Shown one piece after another: positions 17,634-25,498 of a stretch of 32,080 nucleotides of DNA. The stretch's first letter is position 1; each line of letters begins with the position of its first letter. Made by a program: the position numbers and the translations under genes. A model generated the notes under the pieces. The model ran no database searches and was not told where the DNA came from. It saw only the letters and a list, made by a program, of their open reading frames with translations. Source of the stretch: an uncultured Prevotellaceae bacterium (GTDB lineage Bacteria > Bacteroidota > Bacteroidia > Bacteroidales > Bacteroidaceae); the NCBI GenBank assembly GCA_946541275.1, contig CAMNJH010000012.1, positions 1-32,080 on the forward strand. The letters run 5' to 3'.

Positions 17634-18934
17634 TTGGTTCCGGGAATAAGTTCTAAGATTTGCTTGATAGGCATACACAGGTCATTGGCGTCGTAGCTGC
17701 GGTGATTCTGAAGGATAGATGTGGCCACCCGAACCATGGCCGGGTAGGCAGCACGCAGCATGTGATTAGCATAGATGACCACCTTGATGCCCCATTCGGC
17801 CAGCTCTTCTTCACGCAAATGATTATAGGTGGTGGGCACGGCAACGATGGGCACGTAGGGATGCAGCTGACGGAAGCGCTGACAGAACTGACGGATGTCA
17901 TCGCCGGTCTTCTCCTTCGAGTGAATCATGATGCCGTCGGCACCACCCCGCTCCACATAGGCGCTGCACCGCTCAATGGCATCGTCGACGCTCTTGCCGG
18001 CAATGAGGCTCTCGCAACGGGCAATAATCATGAAGTCCTTGGTCACCTGGGCGTTCTTGCCGGCACGAATCTTCTGGCAGAAATTCTCAATGGTGTCCTG
18101 CGTCTGTATGGCATCAGTGCCGAAGAGTGAGTTCTTCTTCAGGCCCACCTTGTCCTCGATAATGACGGCCGAGATGCCGTTGCGCTCCAGTGTGCGGACA
18201 GTGAAGACGAAGTGCTCAAGCTTGCCGCCCGTATCACCGTCGTAGATGATGGGCTTCGTGGTGCACTCCAGAATGTTGGTCAGGTCCTGCATACGCGTCG
18301 TCAGGTCAACGGCCTCGATGTCGGGCTTGCCTTTCGAGGTGCTGTCGGTGAGCGACGAGCTCCACATACCGTCAAAGGTGTCCATGTAGAGGCCATTCTT
18401 CACCTCAAGGTTCTCGCAGATAAGTCCCGACAAGCCGTCGTGAACCTCCAGGATGCGCACCACGGGCTTGGCGTCGATGAGCCGTCGCAACGTCTTCAGG
18501 CGAATGTCGGGCGTGGTGCCGATGCCTTTTATCTCCTTGTCGAGCGATGACGAGTCAATGCCCTTGGTATAGGGAATCTCTATCACCTGGCCGCCCAGCT
18601 CTTTCATCACCTGAAGAGTTTCTTCACGCAGCTCGCGGTCGGGGCCGTTCTGCCAGTCGTCACCATGAATGATGTAGTCAGGCTTCAGCCGGCGCAGGTT
18701 GGGAGCATAGCTCCATTCTTCCTGTGGCACCACCGCAGTGACGTTCTTGATGTTCTCCACTACATTCTTACGTTGCTCATAAGTAAGGTAGGGCAGGCGT
18801 TTGTGCTGGGCTATGGCCTTGTCAGTGAACAGACCTATGACTACATTGCCATACTTGGCGCCCTCGTTGATAATGTTGATCAGCCCCGGATGCATGATGT
18901 CAGCAATCATGCCTAGGTAAACCGTTTTATTCAT
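17630..18934 (-). CDS. pepM: Phosphoenolpyruvate mutase with N-terminal cytidylyltransferase-like domain
   Basis: PepM signature 'IIEDKVGLKKNS', 'YDGDTGG', 'ARCESLIAG', 'GADGIMIHSKEK'; N-term 'TVYLGMIADIMHPGLINIINEGAKYGNVVIGLFTDKAI...KRLPYLTYEQRK...YIIHGDDW'. Confidence 0.95.
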   Translation of the reverse strand: MNKTVYLGMIADIMHPGLINIINEGAKYGNVVIGLFTDKAIAQHKRLPYLTYEQRKNVVENIKNVTAVVPQEEWSYAPNLRRLKPDYIIHGDDWQNGPDRELREETLQVMKELGGQVIEIPYTKGIDSSSLDKEIKGIGTTPDIRLKTLRRLIDAKPVVRILEVHDGLSGLICENLEVKNGLYMDTFDGMWSSSLTDSTSKGKPDIEAVDLTTRMQDLTNILECTTKPIIYDGDTGGKLEHFVFTVRTLERNGISAVIIEDKVGLKKNSLFGTDAIQTQDTIENFCQKIRAGKNAQVTKDFMIIARCESLIAGKSVDDAIERCSAYVERGGADGIMIHSKEKTGDDIRQFCQRFRQLHPYVPIVAVPTTYNHLREEELAEWGIKVVIYANHMLRAAYPAMVRVATSILQNHRSYDANDLCMPIKQILELIPGTK

Positions 18935-18964
18935 AATATTCTCATCTTAGCTGCATTTCGGATA

Positions 18965-18972
18965 CAAAGGTA
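18965..18972 (-). promoter_or_regulatory. Bacteroidetes -7 element (TACCTTTG, minus strand) for the phosphonate operon
   Basis: Plus-strand CAAAGGTA 31 bp upstream of PepM ATG; no matching -33 TTTG. Confidence 0.45.
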
Positions 18973-19040
18973 CAAAATAATTCATAATTAGTGATACTTT
19001 ATCCACAATTATTTCTGCTCACCAGGCTTTCTGCAGCATT

Positions 19041-19820
19041 CTACAGCAGTTCCTCAGTAAGCACAGATTCCAGTTCCTCAGCTGACAGGCGCAGACGGAA
19101 CTGTCCACCCGAAGCCACGGAAATGCCGCCCGTCTCCTCAGAAACGATGACCACCAGGGCATCGCTCTCCTGACTCATGCCCAGAGCTGCACGATGGCGC
19201 AGGCCCAGCTCCTTGGGAATGTCGAGATTATGACTGACGGGCAGGATGCAGCCGGCAGCCTGAATGCGGTGCTGGCTGATGATCATGGCCCCGTCGTGGA
19301 GCGGCGAGTTCTTGAAAAAAATGTTCTCAATGAGCCGCTGGTTGATGTTGGCATTCACCACTTCACCCGTCGAGACGATGTCACCCAGGTTCATGCTGCG
19401 CTCCATCACGATGAGCGCTCCCACCTTGCCCTTCGACATCTGCATACAAGCCATGACAATGGGCATAATATCGCCCTTCAGCTGTTCCTTTTCCTTATCA
19501 GAGGAATGCTTCGGCATGAAGAATTTCAGCCAGCGGCGCATGCGCTGATGGGCACCCAGGTTGTAGAGGAACTTCCGGATATCATCCTGGAAGAGCACAA
19601 TCAAAGCGATGACGCCCACGCTGACCAGTTTGTCGAGGATGGTGCCCAACAGCTTCATCTCAAGCATTTGCGACACAAAGAGCCACACCACGATGAAGAT
19701 GGCAATGCCCACGAACACATTGAGCGAACGCGACTCGCGCATGAGCCTATAGACATAGTACAGGATCATTCCTACCAGAAGAATGTCCACCGCGTCTTTT
19801 ATTCCAAACTCGAAAAACAC
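19041..19820 (-). CDS. cdaA: Diadenylate cyclase (CdaA/DacA type, membrane-anchored)
   Basis: N-terminal TMs, DAC motifs 'NSPLHDGAMII' and 'LGLRHRAALGMSQESDALVVIVSEETG'. Confidence 0.95.
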   Translation of the reverse strand: MFFEFGIKDAVDILLVGMILYYVYRLMRESRSLNVFVGIAIFIVVWLFVSQMLEMKLLGTILDKLVSVGVIALIVLFQDDIRKFLYNLGAHQRMRRWLKFFMPKHSSDKEKEQLKGDIMPIVMACMQMSKGKVGALIVMERSMNLGDIVSTGEVVNANINQRLIENIFFKNSPLHDGAMIISQHRIQAAGCILPVSHNLDIPKELGLRHRAALGMSQESDALVVIVSEETGGISVASGGQFRLRLSAEELESVLTEELL

Positions 19821-19848
19821 CTTTCTACTAACTTATTGTTTTGATTGT

Positions 19849-20670
19849 CTAACCTCTATATCTGTCTTCTGCCTGCCCCTGATAACAGCCCAACTTGCCC
19901 ACCAGCTTCACGCTTTCAACTGTCTCTTTCACATCATGGACTCGCAGGATGCTGGCGCCTTTGGTCAGGGCAATGGTGTTGAGCACGGTGGTGCCGTTAA
20001 GGGCCTGCGCCGGCTCCTGCCCGAGCAGTCGGAAAATCATGGATTTGCGCGAGACGCCCACAAGCACAGGCAGCTGCAGCACCTGAAGCTGTTCCAAGGC
20101 GGCCAGGTGCTCGTAGTTCTGCTCCAGGTTCTTACCAAAGCCGAAACCCGGGTCCAGAATGATGTCCTTCTGCCCCATATCACGCAGCCGCTGCACCCGC
20201 TCTGCGAAGAGCAGTAGCGTTTCACGCATCGTGGGCCGGGCCGACATAAGCACATAAGGCACTCGCAAACGGCTCACCATGCGCAGCATGTCCTCCTGCC
20301 CCTCACCAACATCATTGATGATGTCGGCACCGAACTCCTCCACCACCATGCGGGCCACGGCGGGGCGGAAAGTGTCAACAGAGAGCGTCACGAAGGGCAG
20401 CTCGCAGCGCACCACATCAAGCGCCAGCCTCAGCCGCCGCATCTCTTCCTCCTCAGTAACGGGCGTAGAACCCGGACGTGTGGAGCAGGCGCCCACATCA
20501 ATCATGCTGGCGCCCTCGGCTACTATCCGGTTGGCCCGCTCGGCAATCTCCCGTTCTGTCTGCACACGGCTCATGGCATAGAACGAGTCGGGAGTCACGT
20601 TCAGGATGCCCATCACCTGCGGCTCACGCAGGCTCAGCAACCGGCCTTTAATGTTCAGCGTATAATTCAC
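19849..20670 (-). CDS. folP: Dihydropteroate synthase
   Basis: 'VMGILNVTPDSFY', 'ASMIDVGACSTRPGSTPV', 'DIINDVGEG', 'ILDPGFGFGKNLEQNY', 'VGVSRKSMI'; start assigned to GTG 20670 because the tool's 20679 start is a TTG inside the -7 box. Confidence 0.93.
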   Translation of the reverse strand: MNYTLNIKGRLLSLREPQVMGILNVTPDSFYAMSRVQTEREIAERANRIVAEGASMIDVGACSTRPGSTPVTEEEEMRRLRLALDVVRCELPFVTLSVDTFRPAVARMVVEEFGADIINDVGEGQEDMLRMVSRLRVPYVLMSARPTMRETLLLFAERVQRLRDMGQKDIILDPGFGFGKNLEQNYEHLAALEQLQVLQLPVLVGVSRKSMIFRLLGQEPAQALNGTTVLNTIALTKGASILRVHDVKETVESVKLVGKLGCYQGQAEDRYRG

Positions 20671-20676
20671 AATCGG

Positions 20677-20708
20677 CAAAGATAGAAATAATTTTCCGCT
20701 CTTCCAAA
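20677..20708 (-). promoter_or_regulatory. Bacteroidetes-type promoter for folP-cdaA (minus strand)
   Basis: Plus-strand CAAAGATA 20677-20684 (TATCTTTG) and CAAA 20705-20708 (TTTG), 20-bp spacer. Confidence 0.8.
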
Positions 20709-20798
20709 TAAATCAGCAGTTTTCTGCTTGTAAACATGGATTTTTCCCTAAGAAGGCCTCCTTCATCCGCCCTTCATCCGAAACTTTTCACATGAATA

Positions 20799-20830
20799 TT
20801 TGGTTGTGTCAGTAAAATGAACTATCTTTG
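20799..20830 (+). promoter_or_regulatory. Bacteroidetes-type promoter for murF
   Basis: TTTG 20799-20802, TATCTTTG 20823-20830, 20-bp spacer, 25 nt from ATG. Confidence 0.8.
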
Positions 20831-20855
20831 CAGCAAATAAATAGAGAAACAAAAT

Positions 20856-22217
20856 ATGAGCATCAAAGAACTATATAGACTGTACCAGCAGCATCCGTGC
20901 ATTACGACGGATAGCCGCGACTGCCCCGTCGGCAGTATCTTCCTGGCCCTGAAGGGCGACACCTTCAATGGAAACAAGTTCGCCGCACAGGCCCTGGAGA
21001 AAGGATGTGCACTGGCCATCGTTGACGAACAGGAATACGCCACCGACCAGCGCTTCGTGCTGGTGAAAGACTGCCTGCAGACCTACAAGGACCTGGCCCG
21101 CGAGCATCGCCGCCAGTTCAACATTCCCGTCATTGCCATTACCGGGACCAACGGAAAGACCACTACAAAGGAACTGGTGAAGGCCGTGCTCAGCGAAAAG
21201 TACAATGTCTTGGCCACCGAGGGGAATTTCAACAACGACGTAGGTGTGCCGAAGACGCTGCTGCGCCTGCGCCCCGAGCACGAGATTGCCATCATTGAGA
21301 TGGGCGCCAGCCATCCTGGCGACATCAAGACGCTGGTCGAAACTGCCGAGCCCACCTGCGGCCTCATCACCAATGTGGGGCGCGCCCACTTACAGGGCTT
21401 TGGCTCGTTCGAGGGTGTCATCAAGACCAAGGGCGAGCTGTACGACTATCTGCGCTCACGCGAGGACGGCCTGGTGTTCGTCGATGCTGACAACGACTTC
21501 CTGGTCGACATGATTACGGACGAGATGTGGGTGACCCCCTACTCTACCGATCCCGAGAAGCAGTATTCATGCATCTCGGGCGAAGTGCTGCCCGCCGCCA
21601 CCCAGGAAGGAGCCGCCACCCTGCCCTTCCTGCGATTCCGCTGGCGCAAGCCGCTGATGGAGCTGGAAGAGACGGGCGAGAGCCAGAAATGGCACAAAGT
21701 GCAAACGCAGCTGGTGGGCAACTACAATGTGAAGAACCTGCTGGCCGCCGTGGCCGTGGGCATCAACTTCGGCGTGGAGCGAAAGGCCATCTGCCATGCC
21801 CTGGAGAACTATCAGCCCACTAACAGCCGCTCGCAGTTTGTGCAGACAGGCCACAACAGTCTGGTGGTCGACGCCTATAATGCCAATCCCACGTCGATGA
21901 TGGCAGCGCTTGAGAACTTCAGCGCCATCGACGTCCCTGCCAGCACCCGCAAGATGCTCATCCTGGGCGACATGCGCGAGCTGGGGGCCGACAGCGAGAA
22001 GGAGCACCAGCAACTGGTGGACATCATAGCTGAGACCGGCATCACCGACGTGTGGCTCGTAGGTTCAGAATTCAGCAAGACAGCCTGCCCGTTCCGCAAG
22101 TTCATGAACGTTGACGAGGTGAAGGCTGAACTACAGAAAAACCGCCCCGAAGGACGGCTTATTCTGGTGAAAGGCTCAAACAGCACGAAGCTTTATCAGT
22201 TGCCTGAGCTGCTGTAA
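20856..22217 (+). CDS. murF: UDP-N-acetylmuramoyl-tripeptide--D-alanyl-D-alanine ligase
   Basis: 'VIAITGTNGKTTTKELVKAVLSEKYNVLATEGNFNNDVGVPKTLL', 'GASHPGDIKTLVETAEPTCGLITNVGRAHL', 'VVDAYNANPTSM', 'LILGDMRELG'. Confidence 0.97.
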   Translation: MSIKELYRLYQQHPCITTDSRDCPVGSIFLALKGDTFNGNKFAAQALEKGCALAIVDEQEYATDQRFVLVKDCLQTYKDLAREHRRQFNIPVIAITGTNGKTTTKELVKAVLSEKYNVLATEGNFNNDVGVPKTLLRLRPEHEIAIIEMGASHPGDIKTLVETAEPTCGLITNVGRAHLQGFGSFEGVIKTKGELYDYLRSREDGLVFVDADNDFLVDMITDEMWVTPYSTDPEKQYSCISGEVLPAATQEGAATLPFLRFRWRKPLMELEETGESQKWHKVQTQLVGNYNVKNLLAAVAVGINFGVERKAICHALENYQPTNSRSQFVQTGHNSLVVDAYNANPTSMMAALENFSAIDVPASTRKMLILGDMRELGADSEKEHQQLVDIIAETGITDVWLVGSEFSKTACPFRKFMNVDEVKAELQKNRPEGRLILVKGSNSTKLYQLPELL

Positions 22218-24344
22218 TCATTTCAGAGCACTCCATGCGGGAGGGTTCACTCCCAGCAGATGACGCACGAAGAAATCGGCGCGCTTATGTTCGCCGAAGG
22301 TCTCGCCCATGGTATGGTGAGCACCGGGGATGACCACCAGGTCGAAGTCCTTGCCCGCCTTCTGCAAGGCGCTGACCACCTGCATGGTTGAGGCGGGATC
22401 CACATTGTCGTCCAGCTCGCCCACCAACAGCATCAGCGGCCGTTCCAGGCGCCATGCGTTCTCCACATTCGAGCATTCCTTGTAGCTCTCGTCAATGGGG
22501 TAGCTCATCCACTGCTCGTTCCACCATATTTTATCCATGCGGTTATCATGGCAGCCACAGGCGGCATAGGCAGCCTTGTAGAAGTCACCATGCCACAGCA
22601 CAGCGGCCATGGCATTCTGTCCACCGGCTGAACAGCCATAGATACCCACACGGTCAATGTCCATGTAGGGATATTTCTCAGCAGCGGCGCGTATCCAGGC
22701 CTTGCGGTCGGGGAATCCGGCGTCTTTCAGGTTCTTGTAGCACACCTCCTCGAAGGCCCTTGTGCGGAAGGAGGTGGTCATGCCGTCCACCTGCACCACA
22801 ATGAAGCCCAGCTCGGCCAACTCTGCCATGCCCCAGTGCCATGCACGGAATGACTTGGGCACATACTGGTCGCCAGGACCAGAGTAGATGTACTCAATGA
22901 TGGGATATTTCTTCTGTGGGTCGAAGTTTGACGGGCGCAGAATGATGCCCCACATGTCGGTGACACCATCACGGCCAGGGGCCACAAACACCTCGGGCGC
23001 CGTCCAGCCTTCGGCCTCCAGACGGCTGATGTCGGCCGTTTCCAGCGTGCGCAGCAGCTTGCCGGTCTTGCCTGAGCGCAGCACGGTGACGGGCGGTGTG
23101 GTGACGGTGCTATAGGTATCAATCAGGTACTGCATATCGCTGGTGAAGGTGGCACTGTGGTTGCCCTCCTCGGGGGTGAGGCACACCAGGTGCTTGCCGT
23201 CCAGGCCTATGCGGTAGTAATGTATCAAGTAGGGGTCCTCGCCCTTGTTCATACCACAGGCAGAAAAGTAGACCACACCGGCTTTCTCATCAATGTGCTG
23301 GATAGCACGCACGTAGAACTCGCCGCGCGTCACCTGTCTGACGAGCTTCGCCTGCGGCCCATTTCCCTGTGTTCCGTCGCCCATCCGAGGCCTTTCATAC
23401 AGATAGATGTGGTTACGTCCGTCGCGCTCACTGGTCCAAAGAATGCGGCGCCCGTCCTCGAAATCGTGGCGATAGAGGCGGTTGTAGTTCACATACTTGT
23501 CGTTGGTCTCCTCTATCAGCGTGCGCACCTGTCCCGTTTCGGCCTGCAGCTCCAGCAGGCGGTAGGTGTGATGTCCCCGCTCATTGAACGTAAAGGTCAG
23601 CGTGCGGCTGTTGTCGTCCCATCTGGGCATGGACACTTCGTACTGGCGCTGGAACAACTCGGTCGACGGCTCGGCGACGTGGCCCGTCTGCATGTCAACC
23701 ACCACGGGCACGCGGTAGTTCAGCGAGTCACCGGGCTTGGCGTATTCCTGCTTGTGCAGCAGGGGCTGCTCCTGATTGCGGGGCGATGACTCCACATAGT
23801 ACACGTAGTGCTTGGGGGCTGGCTTGATGCGCACGGTGGCATAATAGCGGCCATCAGGCGAGAACGAGCCCCACGCAGAGTAGTAGTTCGTGGAGTCGCC
23901 ATTGGTGGTCAGCGGCTTCACCTCGTTGCCGCGCCGGGTCCACAGATTGTTGTCCCGGTGGAACACCACCAGCTGACTGTCAGCAGGCGACACTCGCCAG
24001 CCGTCCTTCTCGTCGGGCACTTCCATCCAATGACGCTGCGGACCTCCCCCACCCTGCCACCGACGCTCGCGGGGCTTCTCGGGGTTCTCCGGCAGCACAG
24101 TCACCTGGTTCTTGTCGGCATCCACCTCCTTGTACACCTGCTTCTCACCGTCGAAAACGCTGTACCAGAACTTGTGGTCCTGGCCCCGCATGCGGTGCAC
24201 AGTGACGTCGCCATTGGCCACCTTTCCTGAATACTTGCCGCGCAGTGCTTCGGCCCGTTTGTAGTCATCCACTGTACCCTGAGCCACAGCACTGCCCTGC
24301 GCCATGGCGCACAGCGCTAATGCCAAAAGAATTTTCCTTTCCAT
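22218..24344 (-). CDS. S9-family dipeptidyl peptidase IV-like protease, secreted
   Basis: Signal peptide MERKILLALALCAMAQGSAVAQ; DPP-IV beta-propeller; catalytic 'GIYGCSAGGQNAM', 'GELDDNVDP', 'PGAHHTMGE'; start moved from 24434 to 24344. Confidence 0.9.
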   Translation of the reverse strand: MERKILLALALCAMAQGSAVAQGTVDDYKRAEALRGKYSGKVANGDVTVHRMRGQDHKFWYSVFDGEKQVYKEVDADKNQVTVLPENPEKPRERRWQGGGGPQRHWMEVPDEKDGWRVSPADSQLVVFHRDNNLWTRRGNEVKPLTTNGDSTNYYSAWGSFSPDGRYYATVRIKPAPKHYVYYVESSPRNQEQPLLHKQEYAKPGDSLNYRVPVVVDMQTGHVAEPSTELFQRQYEVSMPRWDDNSRTLTFTFNERGHHTYRLLELQAETGQVRTLIEETNDKYVNYNRLYRHDFEDGRRILWTSERDGRNHIYLYERPRMGDGTQGNGPQAKLVRQVTRGEFYVRAIQHIDEKAGVVYFSACGMNKGEDPYLIHYYRIGLDGKHLVCLTPEEGNHSATFTSDMQYLIDTYSTVTTPPVTVLRSGKTGKLLRTLETADISRLEAEGWTAPEVFVAPGRDGVTDMWGIILRPSNFDPQKKYPIIEYIYSGPGDQYVPKSFRAWHWGMAELAELGFIVVQVDGMTTSFRTRAFEEVCYKNLKDAGFPDRKAWIRAAAEKYPYMDIDRVGIYGCSAGGQNAMAAVLWHGDFYKAAYAACGCHDNRMDKIWWNEQWMSYPIDESYKECSNVENAWRLERPLMLLVGELDDNVDPASTMQVVSALQKAGKDFDLVVIPGAHHTMGETFGEHKRADFFVRHLLGVNPPAWSALK

Positions 24345-24380
24345 TCGGTTTGTTTTTAGTTCGTAGTTCCAATTCGAGTA

Positions 24381-24412
24381 CAAAGGTACAAAGAAGTGGG
24401 CAATAAAACAAA
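24381..24412 (-). promoter_or_regulatory. Bacteroidetes-type promoter for the DPP-IV-like gene (minus strand)
   Basis: Plus-strand CAAAGGTA 24381-24388 and CAAA 24409-24412, 20-bp spacer. Confidence 0.78.
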
Positions 24413-24616
24413 TTATATGGAAAAGAAATTGCAAATATGGCCGCCGTTGACCGCCATCTGCCTCCCTCCCCTGGCGGTGGGGAGCATGGACAGAACCGAT
24501 ATTTTGCCACCTGACGAAGGCTTACGATACCGCCAACGGCCGGGCCAGACATTAAAAACCCTTAAAATGGTATCATTATCCGTAATATATATACATGGTT
24601 ATTGCTTTTTTATTTG

Positions 24617-24624
24617 TACCTTTG
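24617..24624 (+). promoter_or_regulatory. Bacteroidetes -7 element (TACCTTTG) for the DUF3737 gene
   Basis: TACCTTTG 8 nt upstream of ATG 24633. Confidence 0.5.
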
Positions 24625-24632
24625 TGCCCGTT

Positions 24633-25481
24633 ATGAAGACTATTAGAAATGAGAAGTTTGGCGGTGAGCGGCCTCTGTTTGCTACTCACGACCTGAGACT
24701 GGAGAACATCACGATTGAAGACGGTGAAAGCGGCATCAAGCAATGCCAGAACATGGAGGCCGAGGACTGCAAGTTCTACGGCAAATATCCCTGGTGGCAT
24801 GTGGACGGAGCCCGTATCAACAACTGCTATTTTGCACCAGGCTCGCGCTCGGCCATCTGGTACACCAACGACCTGGTGATGACCAACTCGCGCATTGACG
24901 GCCCCAAGTTCTTCCGCGAGATGAGGAACGTGGAGCTGGAGAATGTAGAGATAACCGATGCCGACGAGACTTTCTGGCGGGTGGACGGGCTGCGCCTTAG
25001 GAACGTGAAGCTGCACGACGGCACCTACCCATTCATGTTCTCCAAGAATATCTATGTGGAGGGCCTGGAGAGCGATTCGAAGTACGTATTCCAGTATTGT
25101 AAGAATGTGGAGGTGCACCATGCCAAGATTGTGACGAAGGACTCCTTCTGGGAATGCGAGAATGTCACCATCTACGACTCGGTCCTGGACGGCGAATACC
25201 TGGCCTGGCACTCCAAGAACGTACGACTGGTGAACTGCCACCTGGCCGGCGAACAGTTGCTGTGCTACACGCAGAACCTGGTACTGGAGAACTGCACCTT
25301 CGACCGCCTGTGCGACCGCGTGTTTGAGTACAGCACCGTGGAGGCCGACATCCGCGGACACATTGAGAACATCAAGAACCCCACCAGCGGACACATCGTG
25401 GCCGACAGCATTGGCAGCATCACCATCGACGAGAACGTGCGCCAGCCCAACGACTGCGTGATCGAGGTGCGCAACAAATAG
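24633..25481 (+). CDS. DUF3737-family predicted right-handed beta-helix protein
   Basis: 'MKTIRNEKFGGERPLFATHDLRLENITIEDGESGIKQCQNMEAEDCKFYGKYPWWHVDGARINNCYF' plus periodic beta-helix-like N-V/C repeats; start moved from 24396. Confidence 0.85.
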   Translation: MKTIRNEKFGGERPLFATHDLRLENITIEDGESGIKQCQNMEAEDCKFYGKYPWWHVDGARINNCYFAPGSRSAIWYTNDLVMTNSRIDGPKFFREMRNVELENVEITDADETFWRVDGLRLRNVKLHDGTYPFMFSKNIYVEGLESDSKYVFQYCKNVEVHHAKIVTKDSFWECENVTIYDSVLDGEYLAWHSKNVRLVNCHLAGEQLLCYTQNLVLENCTFDRLCDRVFEYSTVEADIRGHIENIKNPTSGHIVADSIGSITIDENVRQPNDCVIEVRNK

Positions 25482-25498
25482 AAATACCTGTTACCGAC

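Noticed and set aside
24396-24632. 79-aa N-terminal extension of DUF3737
   Set aside because: No similarity to the family; contains the intergenic region and the -7 box; ATG 24633 fits.
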